Positions 1 to 8,065 of a stretch of DNA of 16,029 nt are shown here, in pieces; positions within the stretch are counted from its first letter, which is position 1, and each line of letters opens with the position of its first letter. A program made the position numbers and the translations under genes. Under the pieces are notes generated by a model. It was given only the letters and a program-made list of their open reading frames with translations. It did no database searches and was not told the origin of the DNA. The stretch is from Acinetobacter sp. UBA6641 (GTDB lineage: Bacteria; Pseudomonadota; Gammaproteobacteria; Pseudomonadales; Moraxellaceae), in the NCBI GenBank assembly GCA_002455755.1, contig DKLL01000003.1, positions 181-16,209 of the forward strand. The letters are read 5' to 3'.

Positions 1-108
1 CGAAACCATAACAATGGTCCCTTCGTTCTTAGCGGTCGCGCTGGTGTCCAGATCGCCGATACGCTGTTTAATGAGCGCACTGATCTCGGATGGATTCAGT
101 TGTTGCAT
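1..108 (-). CDS. atpA: ATP synthase F1 subunit alpha, N-terminus only (cut by window edge)
   Basis: The alpha subunit forms the non-catalytic nucleotide-binding positions of the F1 alpha3-beta3 hexamer. Only the first 36 codons are present. They read [17 protein letters not shown] followed by a segment ending GTIVMVS, the usual alpha-subunit beginning (an N-terminal helix that contacts subunit delta, then the first strand of the beta-barrel crown). The reading frame is open to the window edge. The start is the ATG at 108, with an AGG ribosome-binding site about 9 bases upstream. The gene follows atpH after a 63-base gap, in the normal atp order. Identity is secure from the sequence together with its position; the rest of the gene lies outside the window. 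Confidence 0.93.
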
Positions 109-171
109 TGCGCTATACCTCAATCTTTTTAAAGTTCAGTCTTCTTTTACGCAGTAATTTTTTATCAATAA

Positions 172-708
172 TTACGCAAGAAGACGAGTCCGCATTTTTT
201 CAAGCTTGTTAAGCGCAGAATCATCTATCACTTGGTCGCCTGCACGAATAACTACACCAGCAATTAATTCTGGTTTAACTTCTACAGAAACATTTACCGC
301 AGCGTTAAAGCGTTTTTTCAACGCATCTGCAAGCAGCTGTTCTTGTGTAGAAGACAATGGGAATGCAGATTCAATCACTACATCCACAGTGTTGTTATTC
401 TGTGATTTGAGCTGTTCGTATTCTGCTTCAATTTCAGGAAGAAGAGTCAAACGGTCATTTTCAGCAAGCAATGTCAAAAAATTCGACACTGCTGCGGTTT
501 GATCTTCACCTAAAACTTTAGCAAAAATACTTACCTGCTCTGCAGGAGTAAGCTCAGGGCGATTTAAGTAAGCTGAAAATGCTTCGTCTTGCACCGCAGC
601 ACTGAGCAAAGATAATGCATTTGACCAAAAGTCAGTTGCACCTTGCTCAGAAGCGTAAGCAAATGCTGCTTTAGCGTATGGGCGTGCCAACGTCAAGAGT
701 TCAGCCAT
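172..708 (-). CDS. atpH: ATP synthase F1 subunit delta
   Basis: Delta (homologous to mitochondrial OSCP) caps the F1 head and ties it to the peripheral stalk formed by subunit b. The 178-residue product has the family's usual length. It begins [19 protein letters not shown], the conserved N-terminal helical motif that binds the alpha subunit, and ends in the C-terminal region containing [19 protein letters not shown], typical of this family. A GAGG ribosome-binding site lies just upstream of the ATG at 708, and only 12 bases separate it from the atpF stop. It is cytoplasmic, associated with the inner face of the membrane. It is co-transcribed in the atp operon and nothing about it is unusual. 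Confidence 0.96.
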   Translation of the reverse strand: MAELLTLARPYAKAAFAYASEQGATDFWSNALSLLSAAVQDEAFSAYLNRPELTPAEQVSIFAKVLGEDQTAAVSNFLTLLAENDRLTLLPEIEAEYEQLKSQNNNTVDVVIESAFPLSSTQEQLLADALKKRFNAAVNVSVEVKPELIAGVVIRAGDQVIDDSALNKLEKMRTRLLA

Positions 709-720
709 AATCCGCCTCGC

Positions 721-1191
721 TTAAAGTTTAGCAGCCAGCTGAGTCAGCATGGCATTGTGAGCTTCTGCGTCAACTTGCTGGTTCAGAATTTTTTCTGCGC
801 CAGTAACTGCAAGAGCAGCAACTTGTTGACGTAATTCTTCGCGGGCAGCATTGATTTCAGTATCAACAGCTTCTTTAGCCTGTTGACGAATACGCTCACC
901 TTCAGCAGCTGCCTGGGTACGCGCTTCTTCTACCAATTGCGCACCGCGACGGTTCGCTTGTTCGATCAATTGAGCCGCTTGTGCTTTGGCTGCGTCTAAT
1001 TCAGCTTTCACTTGAGCTTGCGCATCGGCAAGGTCAGCTTTGGCTTTTTCAGCAGCGTTTAAGCCATCAGCAATTTTACGCTGACGCTCACTAATCGCAT
1101 TGATTAGTGGTGGCCATACAAACTTCATGCAGAATGCGACGAAAATCGCAAATGCAATCGCTTGGCCAATCAATGTGAGGTTGATATTCAT
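721..1191 (-). CDS. atpF: ATP synthase Fo subunit b
   Basis: Subunit b forms the peripheral stator stalk that stops the F1 head rotating with the c-ring. The 156-residue protein has one N-terminal membrane helix (about residues 5-27, beginning [17 protein letters not shown]). A long alanine-, glutamine- and charge-rich helix from about residue 31 to 140 is expected to form the right-handed coiled-coil dimer. Its C-terminus is the delta-binding end. Length and layout match the bacterial family (about 156 residues). The ATG at 1191 has a GAGGAA ribosome-binding site. It lies between atpE and atpH in the standard order. Confidence 0.96.
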   Translation of the reverse strand: MNINLTLIGQAIAFAIFVAFCMKFVWPPLINAISERQRKIADGLNAAEKAKADLADAQAQVKAELDAAKAQAAQLIEQANRRGAQLVEEARTQAAAEGERIRQQAKEAVDTEINAAREELRQQVAALAVTGAEKILNQQVDAEAHNAMLTQLAAKL

Positions 1192-1229
1192 TGCTATTCC
1201 TCAATGGTTTAATTTAGGAATTAAGCTGA

Positions 1230-1484
<255 letters not shown>

Positions 1485-1558
1485 TCAGAGGTTAGGTTTA
1501 TACCAAATTAAAGTAAAAAAATTAGGCCCAACCATCCGGTGATAGTCAGGCAATACCA

Positions 1559-2437
<879 letters not shown>

Positions 2438-2545
2438 TCACACCTGGTCAATGTCAAATACTAAATAGAGAGAACGAACATCGCGTGCTGCCTGATATCT
2501 CGTCCATCTCCTAAAAAACTTTTCAATTTTTTGTTGTGTTTAAAC

Positions 2546-2938
2546 TCATTTCTGGAGTCGTGACGCACAAAAAGGTGCGACCCACGTCATCATCTGAACA
2601 AGTATAAATCCACAAAACAATGCCACCGCTGACAACGGTTTGACAGTGCTTAAAATTAAAATGAAACCAACAATCACAATTGCAAATTTGCCCATTAAGC
2701 CTCTATACATGTTCGACAGAACCTGTTTGGAAACCCGTGCACCCGCTGCTCGAAACGATTGCCAAGAAAAATAACAACTTGCAAGCCAACACACCAACGC
2801 ACCAAGTGCGGCACTGTAGGCTGCAGTCGAGTCTTTCACAACCCACGCTATCAAGGCTGAAACAGGAATCATGCATGCTTGTAAAATGACTAAAGCTTTC
2901 GCTAATCGTCGGTCAATCATGCGACTAGTTCGGCTCAT
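2546..2938 (-). CDS. atpI: ATP synthase assembly protein AtpI
   Basis: AtpI is the small membrane protein usually encoded first in atp operons; it is thought to help assemble the c-ring and is not part of the finished enzyme. The 130-residue product has about four hydrophobic helices (roughly residues 14-34, 39-60, 83-101 and 104-123) separated by short basic loops, the arrangement expected of this family. The family is poorly conserved, so the call rests on size, topology and first position in the operon. The start is taken as the ATG at 2938, with only a weak GAGTG ribosome-binding site; a second ATG at codon 7 (2920) is an alternative. Confidence 0.88.
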   Translation of the reverse strand: MSRTSRMIDRRLAKALVILQACMIPVSALIAWVVKDSTAAYSAALGALVCWLASCYFSWQSFRAAGARVSKQVLSNMYRGLMGKFAIVIVGFILILSTVKPLSAVALFCGFILVQMMTWVAPFCASRLQK

Positions 2939-3002
2939 TATTTATTCACTCACAGCATTCATGCTTGACAAATTTAGCTGATGATCGTTTTTAATCGCAG
3001 GC

Positions 3003-3031
3003 ATTATAGAGTTACACCCCTGAACATGCAA
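3003..3031 (-). promoter_or_regulatory. Probable sigma-70 promoter of the atp operon
   Basis: On the minus strand a perfect TATAAT -10 (3008 to 3003) lies exactly 17 bases downstream of TTGCAT (3031 to 3026), a half-matching -35. Transcription would begin near 2996, giving an untranslated leader of about 58 bases before atpI. It is the best promoter-like sequence upstream of the operon. The -10 match and spacing are seen directly; promoter activity is inferred. Confidence 0.6.
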
Positions 3032-3038
3032 TCTTTTC

Positions 3039-3059
3039 CCGACCTAAGTCGGATTTTTT
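3039..3059 (+). terminator. Terminator-like hairpin, oriented to the plus strand
   Basis: CCGAC-CTAA-GTCGG forms a five-pair stem with a four-base loop, followed by ATTTTTTT on the plus strand. This has the shape of a weak intrinsic terminator, but no plus-strand gene precedes it. Read on the minus strand, in the direction of znuA and atpI, there is no T-run after the stem, so it is not a convincing znuA terminator. It sits just upstream of the atp promoter. Confidence 0.4.
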
Positions 3060-3109
3060 TAATTACATAAAGCGGTTTTGAACGCATCAATTAATGCTTA
3101 ATTTTTGCA

Positions 3110-3949
3110 TCATTTTCGTGCGTTTTGTATGCACTTATCGGTTTGCCCGGCAAGCTTCTTCCACGCCAGCACAAAATCCCCTTCACCACTCATACTTTCA
3201 TCAACCGCCTGAAACGTAACCGGATTTAATTTCTGGTACTGGTTTTTACTGGCATGCCCTTCTGCCAGAAGACACATATTGCGAGCCGGACGGCTGTCAT
3301 TTAAATACTTGATTTGGGCGATGGTGGGGGCCACATGTGGATCATCGGTCAATGCCCCGGAAAATTTCAGGTTTAAAGCGCGTTCCAGATATTGATAGGC
3401 ATCGTGATATGCCCAATAAGGTTTTACCGTGGCATTGCTATTGTATTGTTGGGCACTTAGTAACATCTCTTGAGCAAAACGTTTGGCATTGGCCCAGTAG
3501 GCTTCTTTGTATTCTGGTAATTGCTGTGAACGCAGGGCCGCAATAAAAAAGCCGATGCGTACCGCATTGTTGGGATCAAGCCAGACATGCGTATCTACCG
3601 TATTGTTCAACGCCACACCGCGGGTAGTCCGCTGAGGCAGGGTTTGCACAATACCGGAATCTAAAATCGAAATTGCTTTGGGTGTATCTGCCAATAGCTT
3701 GTTCAATGGGGCTTCATGTGCCTTACCCAGCCAGATCACCAGCGAAGCATCCATAATGGCTTTGCGATGTGCCGGCGTCAGGGTAATGTCGTGCCCAGAC
3801 TGATCTGCCAGCAATAGCACAGGCTTTTCCACGCCCTGAGTTACTTCCTGAGCGATAAGGTAAATCGGATGCGTAGAAACCACCAGACTTTGTGTCCAGC
3901 CAAAGCTACTGAATAAGGCCAGCACACAAAATGCAAAGAAACGGGACAT
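3110..3949 (-). CDS. znuA: Zinc ABC transporter, periplasmic zinc-binding protein ZnuA
   Basis: ZnuA captures zinc in the periplasm and passes it to the ZnuB-ZnuC importer. I place the start at the ATG at 3949 (279 residues). It gives a clean signal peptide (MSRFFAFCVLALFSSFGWTQ) and a GGTGA ribosome-binding site. A longer in-frame start at 4000 would add 17 residues ahead of that signal and put the Zur operator inside the gene. The cluster A-I metal ligands appear as His53 (SGHDITL), His121 (DTHVWLDP) and His182 (YHDAYQYLE). Cys226 and Cys273 could form the disulfide known in E. coli ZnuA. The histidine-rich acidic loop common in ZnuA, expected between His53 and His121, is absent. It diverges from zur-znuC-znuB, which supports zinc rather than manganese as substrate. 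Confidence 0.93.
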   Translation of the reverse strand: MSRFFAFCVLALFSSFGWTQSLVVSTHPIYLIAQEVTQGVEKPVLLLADQSGHDITLTPAHRKAIMDASLVIWLGKAHEAPLNKLLADTPKAISILDSGIVQTLPQRTTRGVALNNTVDTHVWLDPNNAVRIGFFIAALRSQQLPEYKEAYWANAKRFAQEMLLSAQQYNSNATVKPYWAYHDAYQYLERALNLKFSGALTDDPHVAPTIAQIKYLNDSRPARNMCLLAEGHASKNQYQKLNPVTFQAVDESMSGEGDFVLAWKKLAGQTDKCIQNARK

Positions 3950-3976
3950 GAAGAAGATCACCAAATGTTCAATAAG

Positions 3977-3991
3977 TGTTATAATATAACA
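3977..3991. promoter_or_regulatory. Zur operator (Zur box) in the znuA/zur intergenic region
   Basis: TGTTATAATATAACA is a perfect 7-1-7 palindrome centred on 3984. It matches the inner core of the known enterobacterial Zur consensus (TGTTATA-W-TATAACA). It lies 27 bases upstream of the znuA ATG and about 100 bases upstream of the zur ATG, and contains TATAAC/TATTAT sequences that could be the znuA -10. Zinc-loaded Zur bound here would block znuA and could also affect zur-znuCB. Confidence 0.85.
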
Positions 3992-4090
3992 AATCGACAA
4001 AAATACCTATGCCTGATCGAAACTGTAGGTGCTTCATGTTAAGATTTGATGTCCTTTGATTTTTATAAATTTCGCACTTGAGGTTTTGCT

Positions 4091-4588
4091 ATGAGCTTAT
4101 GTTCGCACGAACATCACAATGCATTACATGGCGTACATGACCATCATAATATAGCAACACGTCTTGCTGAAGCAGAAAGTCTCTGTACCACAACAGGCTC
4201 ACGTTTAACTCCATTGCGCAAAGAAGTGCTGGAACTGATTTTAAATGCTACCGGCCCTATGGGTGCTTATGACTTGCTGGCCAAAATCAAGAGCGAATCT
4301 GACCGTCCTGCTGCGCCACCGACCGTATATCGCACTTTGGACTTTTTACTGGAAAAAGGCTTAATCCATCGTTTAACTTCGATTAATGCCTATATTCCTT
4401 GTTGCCATCCGCGTGAAGGACATCAGGCGGCATTTTTAATCTGTACGGCGTGCAAGAAAGTCAAAGAAGCGTCTGCTCAGGCTTTATTAACCCAATTAGA
4501 TGAACTTTCAGCCTCTGATCAATTTACTGCACATCACAGCATTATTGAAATTTCCGGGATATGTCAGCAGTGCCGCAACCAACAGTAA
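4091..4588 (+). CDS. zur: Zinc uptake regulator Zur (Fur family)
   Basis: Zur is a zinc-sensing repressor of zinc uptake. The 165-residue protein has the Fur-family winged-helix region (about residues 38-100, including RLTPLRKEVLELI and the recognition segment PPTVYRTLDFLLEKGLIHR). A C-terminal dimerisation region follows, with two structural zinc pairs: Cys118/Cys121 (CTAC) and Cys158/Cys161 (CQQC). Cys104/Cys105 and nearby His residues could contribute to the regulatory site. Unusually, the first 20 residues hold a histidine-rich patch (SHEHH and HGVHDHH). It is the first gene of zur-znuC-znuB, and its 3' end overlaps znuC by 28 bases. I found no clear sigma-70 promoter of its own; a TATAAA at 4064-4069 is possible. 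Confidence 0.93.
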   Translation: MSLCSHEHHNALHGVHDHHNIATRLAEAESLCTTTGSRLTPLRKEVLELILNATGPMGAYDLLAKIKSESDRPAAPPTVYRTLDFLLEKGLIHRLTSINAYIPCCHPREGHQAAFLICTACKKVKEASAQALLTQLDELSASDQFTAHHSIIEISGICQQCRNQQ

Positions 4589-5352
4589 CCGCCAGTTCCC
4601 TGATTGCACTAGATAAAGTCAGTGTGCGGATTGATGACCGTGACATCTTAAAAAATGTAGATTTCGCCTTGCATGAACGAGAAATTGTCACCCTGATCGG
4701 CCCAAACGGTGCAGGCAAATCTACCCTGATTAAAGTGCTTTTGGGCATTGTGAAAGCCAATTCAGGCAAAATTCATAGCCATAAAAAACTCAAATTTTCC
4801 TATGTGCCGCAAAAGTTTAATCCTTCGCATAGCCTGCCTTTGCGCGTGCAGGATTTACTGGCTTTAGAACACTGCGATGCGGATATCAAAGCAGAAATTA
4901 TTCGTGATACCGGCATTACCAAATTGCAGGATTGTAAAGTTCAGCAACTTTCAGGCGGTGAACGGCAACGGGTGTTATTGGCACGCGCTTTACTGCGTCA
5001 ACCCGATGTTCTGGTACTGGATGAACCGATGCAAGGTCTGGACATTCAGTCTGAAGCTGAACTGTATGAATATGTCAGAAGTCTGCCGATCAAATATGGC
5101 TGTGCCGTGTTGATGGTCTCTCATGATCTGCAATGGGTCATGCAAGGAACCCATCGCGTGGTGTGTCTGAACAAGCACATCTGCTGTAGCGGCTTGCCGG
5201 AAAATGTACAGCGGCACCCCGAATATCAGGCCATTTTTGGCACCAACCGCGTGTTCTATCAGCATCATCATGACCATTGCGCGCATGGTGACAGTGCGAC
5301 CCAGTGTCAGCATGATTCTCGCCCACATATTCACCCTGAACCGGAAGCTTAA
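4561..5352 (+). CDS. znuC: Zinc ABC transporter ATP-binding protein ZnuC
   Basis: ZnuC is the cytoplasmic ATPase of the ZnuABC zinc importer. The 263-residue protein shows all ABC motifs in order: Walker A GPNGAGKST (47-55), Q-loop Gln84, signature LSGGERQ (130-136), Walker B LVLDEP (151-156) and the switch His188 (VSHD). The last 30 residues are rich in His and Cys (YQHHHDHCAHG, then CQHDSRPHIH), a likely metal-binding tail. The ATG at 4561 lies inside the end of zur, with GGGAT just before it, so translation is probably coupled. It ends three bases before znuB. The family role is certain; zinc specificity comes from the locus. Confidence 0.94.
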   Translation: MSAVPQPTVTASSLIALDKVSVRIDDRDILKNVDFALHEREIVTLIGPNGAGKSTLIKVLLGIVKANSGKIHSHKKLKFSYVPQKFNPSHSLPLRVQDLLALEHCDADIKAEIIRDTGITKLQDCKVQQLSGGERQRVLLARALLRQPDVLVLDEPMQGLDIQSEAELYEYVRSLPIKYGCAVLMVSHDLQWVMQGTHRVVCLNKHICCSGLPENVQRHPEYQAIFGTNRVFYQHHHDHCAHGDSATQCQHDSRPHIHPEPEA

Positions 5353-5355
5353 GCC

Positions 5356-6156
5356 ATGATGGAATGGTTACAACTTTTGTTACCTGCATGGACCATGGGA
5401 ACACTTCTGGTGTTCCTGACTGCTCCGCTGGGCTGTTTAATGTTATGGCGACGGATGTCTTTTTTTGCCGACACCATGGCACATGGCACTTTATTGGGTG
5501 TGGCGATTGCCGGTGCTTTAAGCCTGCCGTTATGGTTAGGGGTGAGTTTTCTGGCTTTTTTATTGGTGGCCATTTTATGGGTACTGCATGACCCTCGCCT
5601 GCCGAATGATGCCTTGCTGGCGCTCTGTTCAGCTACCCTGCTCTGCTCGGGCTTACTGTTTATTCAACATATTCCAAGTTTAAGACCGGAACTGCTGAGC
5701 TATTTGTTTGGTGACCTTCTGCAAATTTCCTGGGCAGACCTACCCATGTTTGCCTTGGTGATTATTGCTGCCTTGGCCGTACTGTATAAAAACTGGAAAG
5801 CACAGATTCAAATCGCGATTGATCCCGATATGGCCGTCAGTGAAGGCGTGAATGCCAAATGGCAACGTCTGGTGTTTATGTTGCTATTGGCCCTGTTTAC
5901 CGTATTGGCTTTGCGTGCTGTCGGTTCATTGTTGATGGGGGCTTTACTGGTGATTCCGGCATTAACAGCACGTTTGCTGGCAAACTCACCTAAACAGATG
6001 GTGGTTTGGGCTTTTGTGATTGCACAAATCGGGATTAGCGTTGGCTTATGGTCTAGTGCAGGTTTAGATACCTCTACCGGTTTGACCATTGTACTGACTA
6101 TGGCAATTTTATTTGCGGTGATTTTTGCAGTGCAAAAGGTCAAAAAACTGGCTTGA
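5356..6156 (+). CDS. znuB: Zinc ABC transporter permease ZnuB
   Basis: ZnuB is the inner-membrane channel subunit of the zinc importer and belongs to the ABC-3 permease family. The 266-residue protein is almost entirely hydrophobic, with about eight to nine membrane helices. It carries family signatures: LGCLMLWRRMSFFADTMAHG near residues 25-44 (the region that contacts the ATPase and begins the channel) and VGSLLMGALLVIPALTARLL near residues 190-210. The ATG at 5356 follows the znuC stop by three bases; a second ATG follows directly. It is the last gene of the operon and converges on the exporter gene at 6245-6865. Confidence 0.94.
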   Translation: MMEWLQLLLPAWTMGTLLVFLTAPLGCLMLWRRMSFFADTMAHGTLLGVAIAGALSLPLWLGVSFLAFLLVAILWVLHDPRLPNDALLALCSATLLCSGLLFIQHIPSLRPELLSYLFGDLLQISWADLPMFALVIIAALAVLYKNWKAQIQIAIDPDMAVSEGVNAKWQRLVFMLLLALFTVLALRAVGSLLMGALLVIPALTARLLANSPKQMVVWAFVIAQIGISVGLWSSAGLDTSTGLTIVLTMAILFAVIFAVQKVKKLA

Positions 6157-6207
6157 TCTTTCCTTTATATATCTATCATTTTTAAGATGCTTTTTATTCT
6201 CTAATAA

Positions 6208-6226
6208 CCTCTCCTTCAAGGAGAGG
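6208..6226. repeat. Perfect 9-1-9 palindrome between convergent genes
   Basis: CCTCTCCTTCAAGGAGAGG is a perfect inverted repeat with a single central base, between the ends of znuB and the exporter gene. It can fold into a strong short hairpin in either transcript, but no T-run follows on either strand, so it is not a standard intrinsic terminator. It may stabilise 3' ends, or be one copy of a dispersed intergenic repeat; my impression that similar sequences recur in Acinetobacter genomes was not checked. Confidence 0.55.
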
Positions 6227-6244
6227 GAAAGCAATCCTTACTGA

Positions 6245-6865
6245 TTACTGATGCACCAAACTCAATAAACTTGCTGCACAGGCAAACAACACTGCAAAAG
6301 TACGGTTCATATATTTTTGCTGTTTCGGTGATTTAAACAAACGTAAAACTTTGGCAGCCAGACCTGTATAACCCGCCATTACAATCAGATCAATTGTCAC
6401 CATGGTGGCTGCCATAATCAGGTATTGAATCCATTGTGGTTTAGACAAATCCAGAAATTGCGGCAAGACGGCCAGTAAAAATACAATCGCTTTTGGATTA
6501 CTCATATTGACCAAAAAGCCATGCAAAACCAGTTTAGCAATTGATTTATTTGGTTGTTGCTGTTGAATCTCAATCGACTGCGTCGGTGCTTTCCATTGCA
6601 AATAAGCCAAATATAATAAATAGCCCACCCCAAACCATTTCACCACCAGAAAAGCCCATGGTGTTGTGGCAAAAAGCACCCCCACCCCGGCAGCCACAAT
6701 CCCGATTTGTACCAACAATGCCAGCTGTAAACCTAAAGCATTCCAGTAACCACGTCGAAAGCCATAGCTTAAACCACTCGACATCGAAGCAATTGCACCT
6801 GCTCCAGGAGAAATACTGATGACCCAGCATGCCAGCATATAGGCAAGCCAAACTTGGTAAGACAT
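6245..6865 (-). CDS. LysE/RhtB-family amino-acid exporter
   Basis: This is a small inner-membrane exporter of the LysE/RhtB superfamily, whose members pump out amino acids or their analogues. From the ATG at 6865 it is 206 residues, the usual size, with about six membrane helices. Family signatures visible are ISISPGAGAIASMSSG (residues 16-31, first helix with conserved Pro) and NPKAIVFLLAVLPQF (123-137). A TTG three codons upstream is in frame but has no better ribosome-binding site, so I prefer the ATG; neither start has a clear GGAG on this strand. It stands alone, divergent from the peroxidase gene and convergent with znuB. The substrate cannot be told from the sequence. Confidence 0.85.
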   Translation of the reverse strand: MSYQVWLAYMLACWVISISPGAGAIASMSSGLSYGFRRGYWNALGLQLALLVQIGIVAAGVGVLFATTPWAFLVVKWFGVGYLLYLAYLQWKAPTQSIEIQQQQPNKSIAKLVLHGFLVNMSNPKAIVFLLAVLPQFLDLSKPQWIQYLIMAATMVTIDLIVMAGYTGLAAKVLRLFKSPKQQKYMNRTFAVLFACAASLLSLVHQ

Positions 6866-6894
6866 AAAATACAAGGAGATAAAAAGACCGGCAC

Positions 6895-6900
6895 ATTATA
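6895..6900 (-). promoter_or_regulatory. -10 box of a likely promoter for the LysE/RhtB exporter
   Basis: A perfect TATAAT lies on the minus strand 29 bases upstream of the exporter ATG, giving a short leader of about 23 bases. No good -35 is seen at 16-18 bases spacing, so strength is uncertain. Confidence 0.45.
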
Positions 6901-7028
6901 TGACTTTTCACATTTATAAAGTGTTAAAAATCCACAATCAAAATAAAACTTTGGACTATTCACCCAGTCAGTGATGAGGCACAATAAAGCCAGCCACGTA
7001 TTTTATAAAAAATTGTTAGGAGCCATGT

Positions 7029-7949
7029 ATGACTGCACAATCTGTAATTTTGCCATTACCTTCAGATCATGCTCGGTTTATTGTTTTACGTTTAAAAGAT
7101 TTAACGATTGATGAGTTAAAGGAAAAACTTGCAGATTTATTTACCACCCGTGATCGTTTAATCACTCAGCATCCGAATGCACAAATTAAAACCGGGGTAG
7201 CCTTTGGTCCAGAACTTTGGATAAAACTATATAACCAAAGTCCTGCCGGCTTTAAACAATTGCAACCGATTCAAGGCTCCTTTCAAATGCCTGTTGTTCC
7301 TGCTGACGTGCTGATTCATATTGCCAGTGCGCGCGCAGACATCTGTTTTGCCTTAAGCCAGTCATTCTTTGAAGGCATTCAGGATAAAGTAGAAGTGCTG
7401 GATGAACGGGTATGTTTCCGTTATTTCGATGGGCGTGACATTACAGGATTTATTGATGGTACTGAAAATCCGCAATTCCCGGATGATCGTGCCGAAGTTG
7501 CCTTACTCGGCGAAGATGCCGGCATTTTTGCAGATGGTTCATTTGTCTTTGCACAGCGCTATGCACACAACCTGGAAAAATGGAAACAACTCAAAGTCGA
7601 TGCTCAAGAAAATGTGATGGGTCGAACCAAGTTAGAGTCGATTGAACTGGATGACGAGGTTAAGCCTAAAAATGCCCACATTGCCCGTGTCGTGATAGAA
7701 GATGATGAAGGCGAAGAAATGGAAATTTTACGTCATTCTCTGCCTTATGGCGAAGGTCGAGGTGACCAGGGTTTATTCTTTATTGCCTATACCAAAAACT
7801 TAAACATTATTGACCATATGCTAGAACATATGTTTGGTACAGCTGATGATGGTATTCATGACCGTCTGCTTCACTTTGTGACACCAATGGATGGAGCATA
7901 TTACTTTGCGCCGAGTGAGGAGTTATTGGAAGAAGTATTGGAAAGGTAA
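7029..7949 (+). CDS. yfeX: Dyp-type heme peroxidase, YfeX-like
   Basis: Dye-decolorizing peroxidases are heme enzymes that use hydrogen peroxide to oxidise varied substrates. The 306-residue protein aligns by eye along its length with E. coli YfeX. The distal catalytic motif GFIDGTENP (140-148) carries Asp143. The proximal heme ligand is His217 (NAHIARV), and the distal Arg235 lies in ILRHSLPYG. The C-terminal TPMDGAYYFAPS is also shared. There is no signal peptide, so it is probably cytoplasmic. The start at 7029 has AGGAG six bases upstream; an out-of-frame ATG at 7025 is unlikely to be used. No iron-uptake or encapsulin gene is adjacent, and the C-terminus shows no encapsulin-targeting extension. 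Its physiological substrate is unknown. Confidence 0.93.
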   Translation: MTAQSVILPLPSDHARFIVLRLKDLTIDELKEKLADLFTTRDRLITQHPNAQIKTGVAFGPELWIKLYNQSPAGFKQLQPIQGSFQMPVVPADVLIHIASARADICFALSQSFFEGIQDKVEVLDERVCFRYFDGRDITGFIDGTENPQFPDDRAEVALLGEDAGIFADGSFVFAQRYAHNLEKWKQLKVDAQENVMGRTKLESIELDDEVKPKNAHIARVVIEDDEGEEMEILRHSLPYGEGRGDQGLFFIAYTKNLNIIDHMLEHMFGTADDGIHDRLLHFVTPMDGAYYFAPSEELLEEVLER

Positions 7950-7956
7950 AAGTTTC

Positions 7957-7985
7957 AAAGTAGCTACTTTTGTAGCTACTTTTTT
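7957..7985 (+). terminator. Intrinsic terminator of the Dyp peroxidase gene
   Basis: AAAGTAGCTAC (7957-7967) pairs perfectly with GTAGCTACTTT (7972-7982) around a TTTT loop, followed by further Ts on the plus strand. It begins seven bases after the peroxidase stop. Because the stem is flanked by A and T it might also slow transcripts arriving from the minus-strand gene that ends at 8066, for which no other terminator is seen. Confidence 0.85.
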
Positions 7986-8065
7986 ATAGTAATAAAAAAA
8001 TCACATAATTAGAATTTTCTTAGACTCTTCAAAGTTCGACATAGTTTCATAAGAATGCAAAAGAA

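Noticed and set aside
3084..3097. GCAT-CAATTA-ATGC as a znuA terminator
   Set aside because: It has only four base pairs and no T-run on the minus strand after it.
3950..4000. Longer znuA start at 4000
   Set aside because: It would add 17 hydrophobic residues ahead of a complete signal peptide and place the Zur operator inside the gene. The ATG at 3949 has a plausible ribosome-binding site.
6866..6874. TTG start for the LysE/RhtB exporter
   Set aside because: It adds only three residues and has no ribosome-binding site better than that of the ATG at 6865.
7025..7031. Overlapping ATGTATG suggesting an alternative start for the peroxidase
   Set aside because: The first ATG is out of frame with the conserved protein. 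The second has AGGAG at good spacing and is in frame.
7029..7949. Dyp peroxidase as encapsulin cargo
   Set aside because: There is no encapsulin shell gene nearby and the C-terminus ends in a family-normal helix with no targeting extension.
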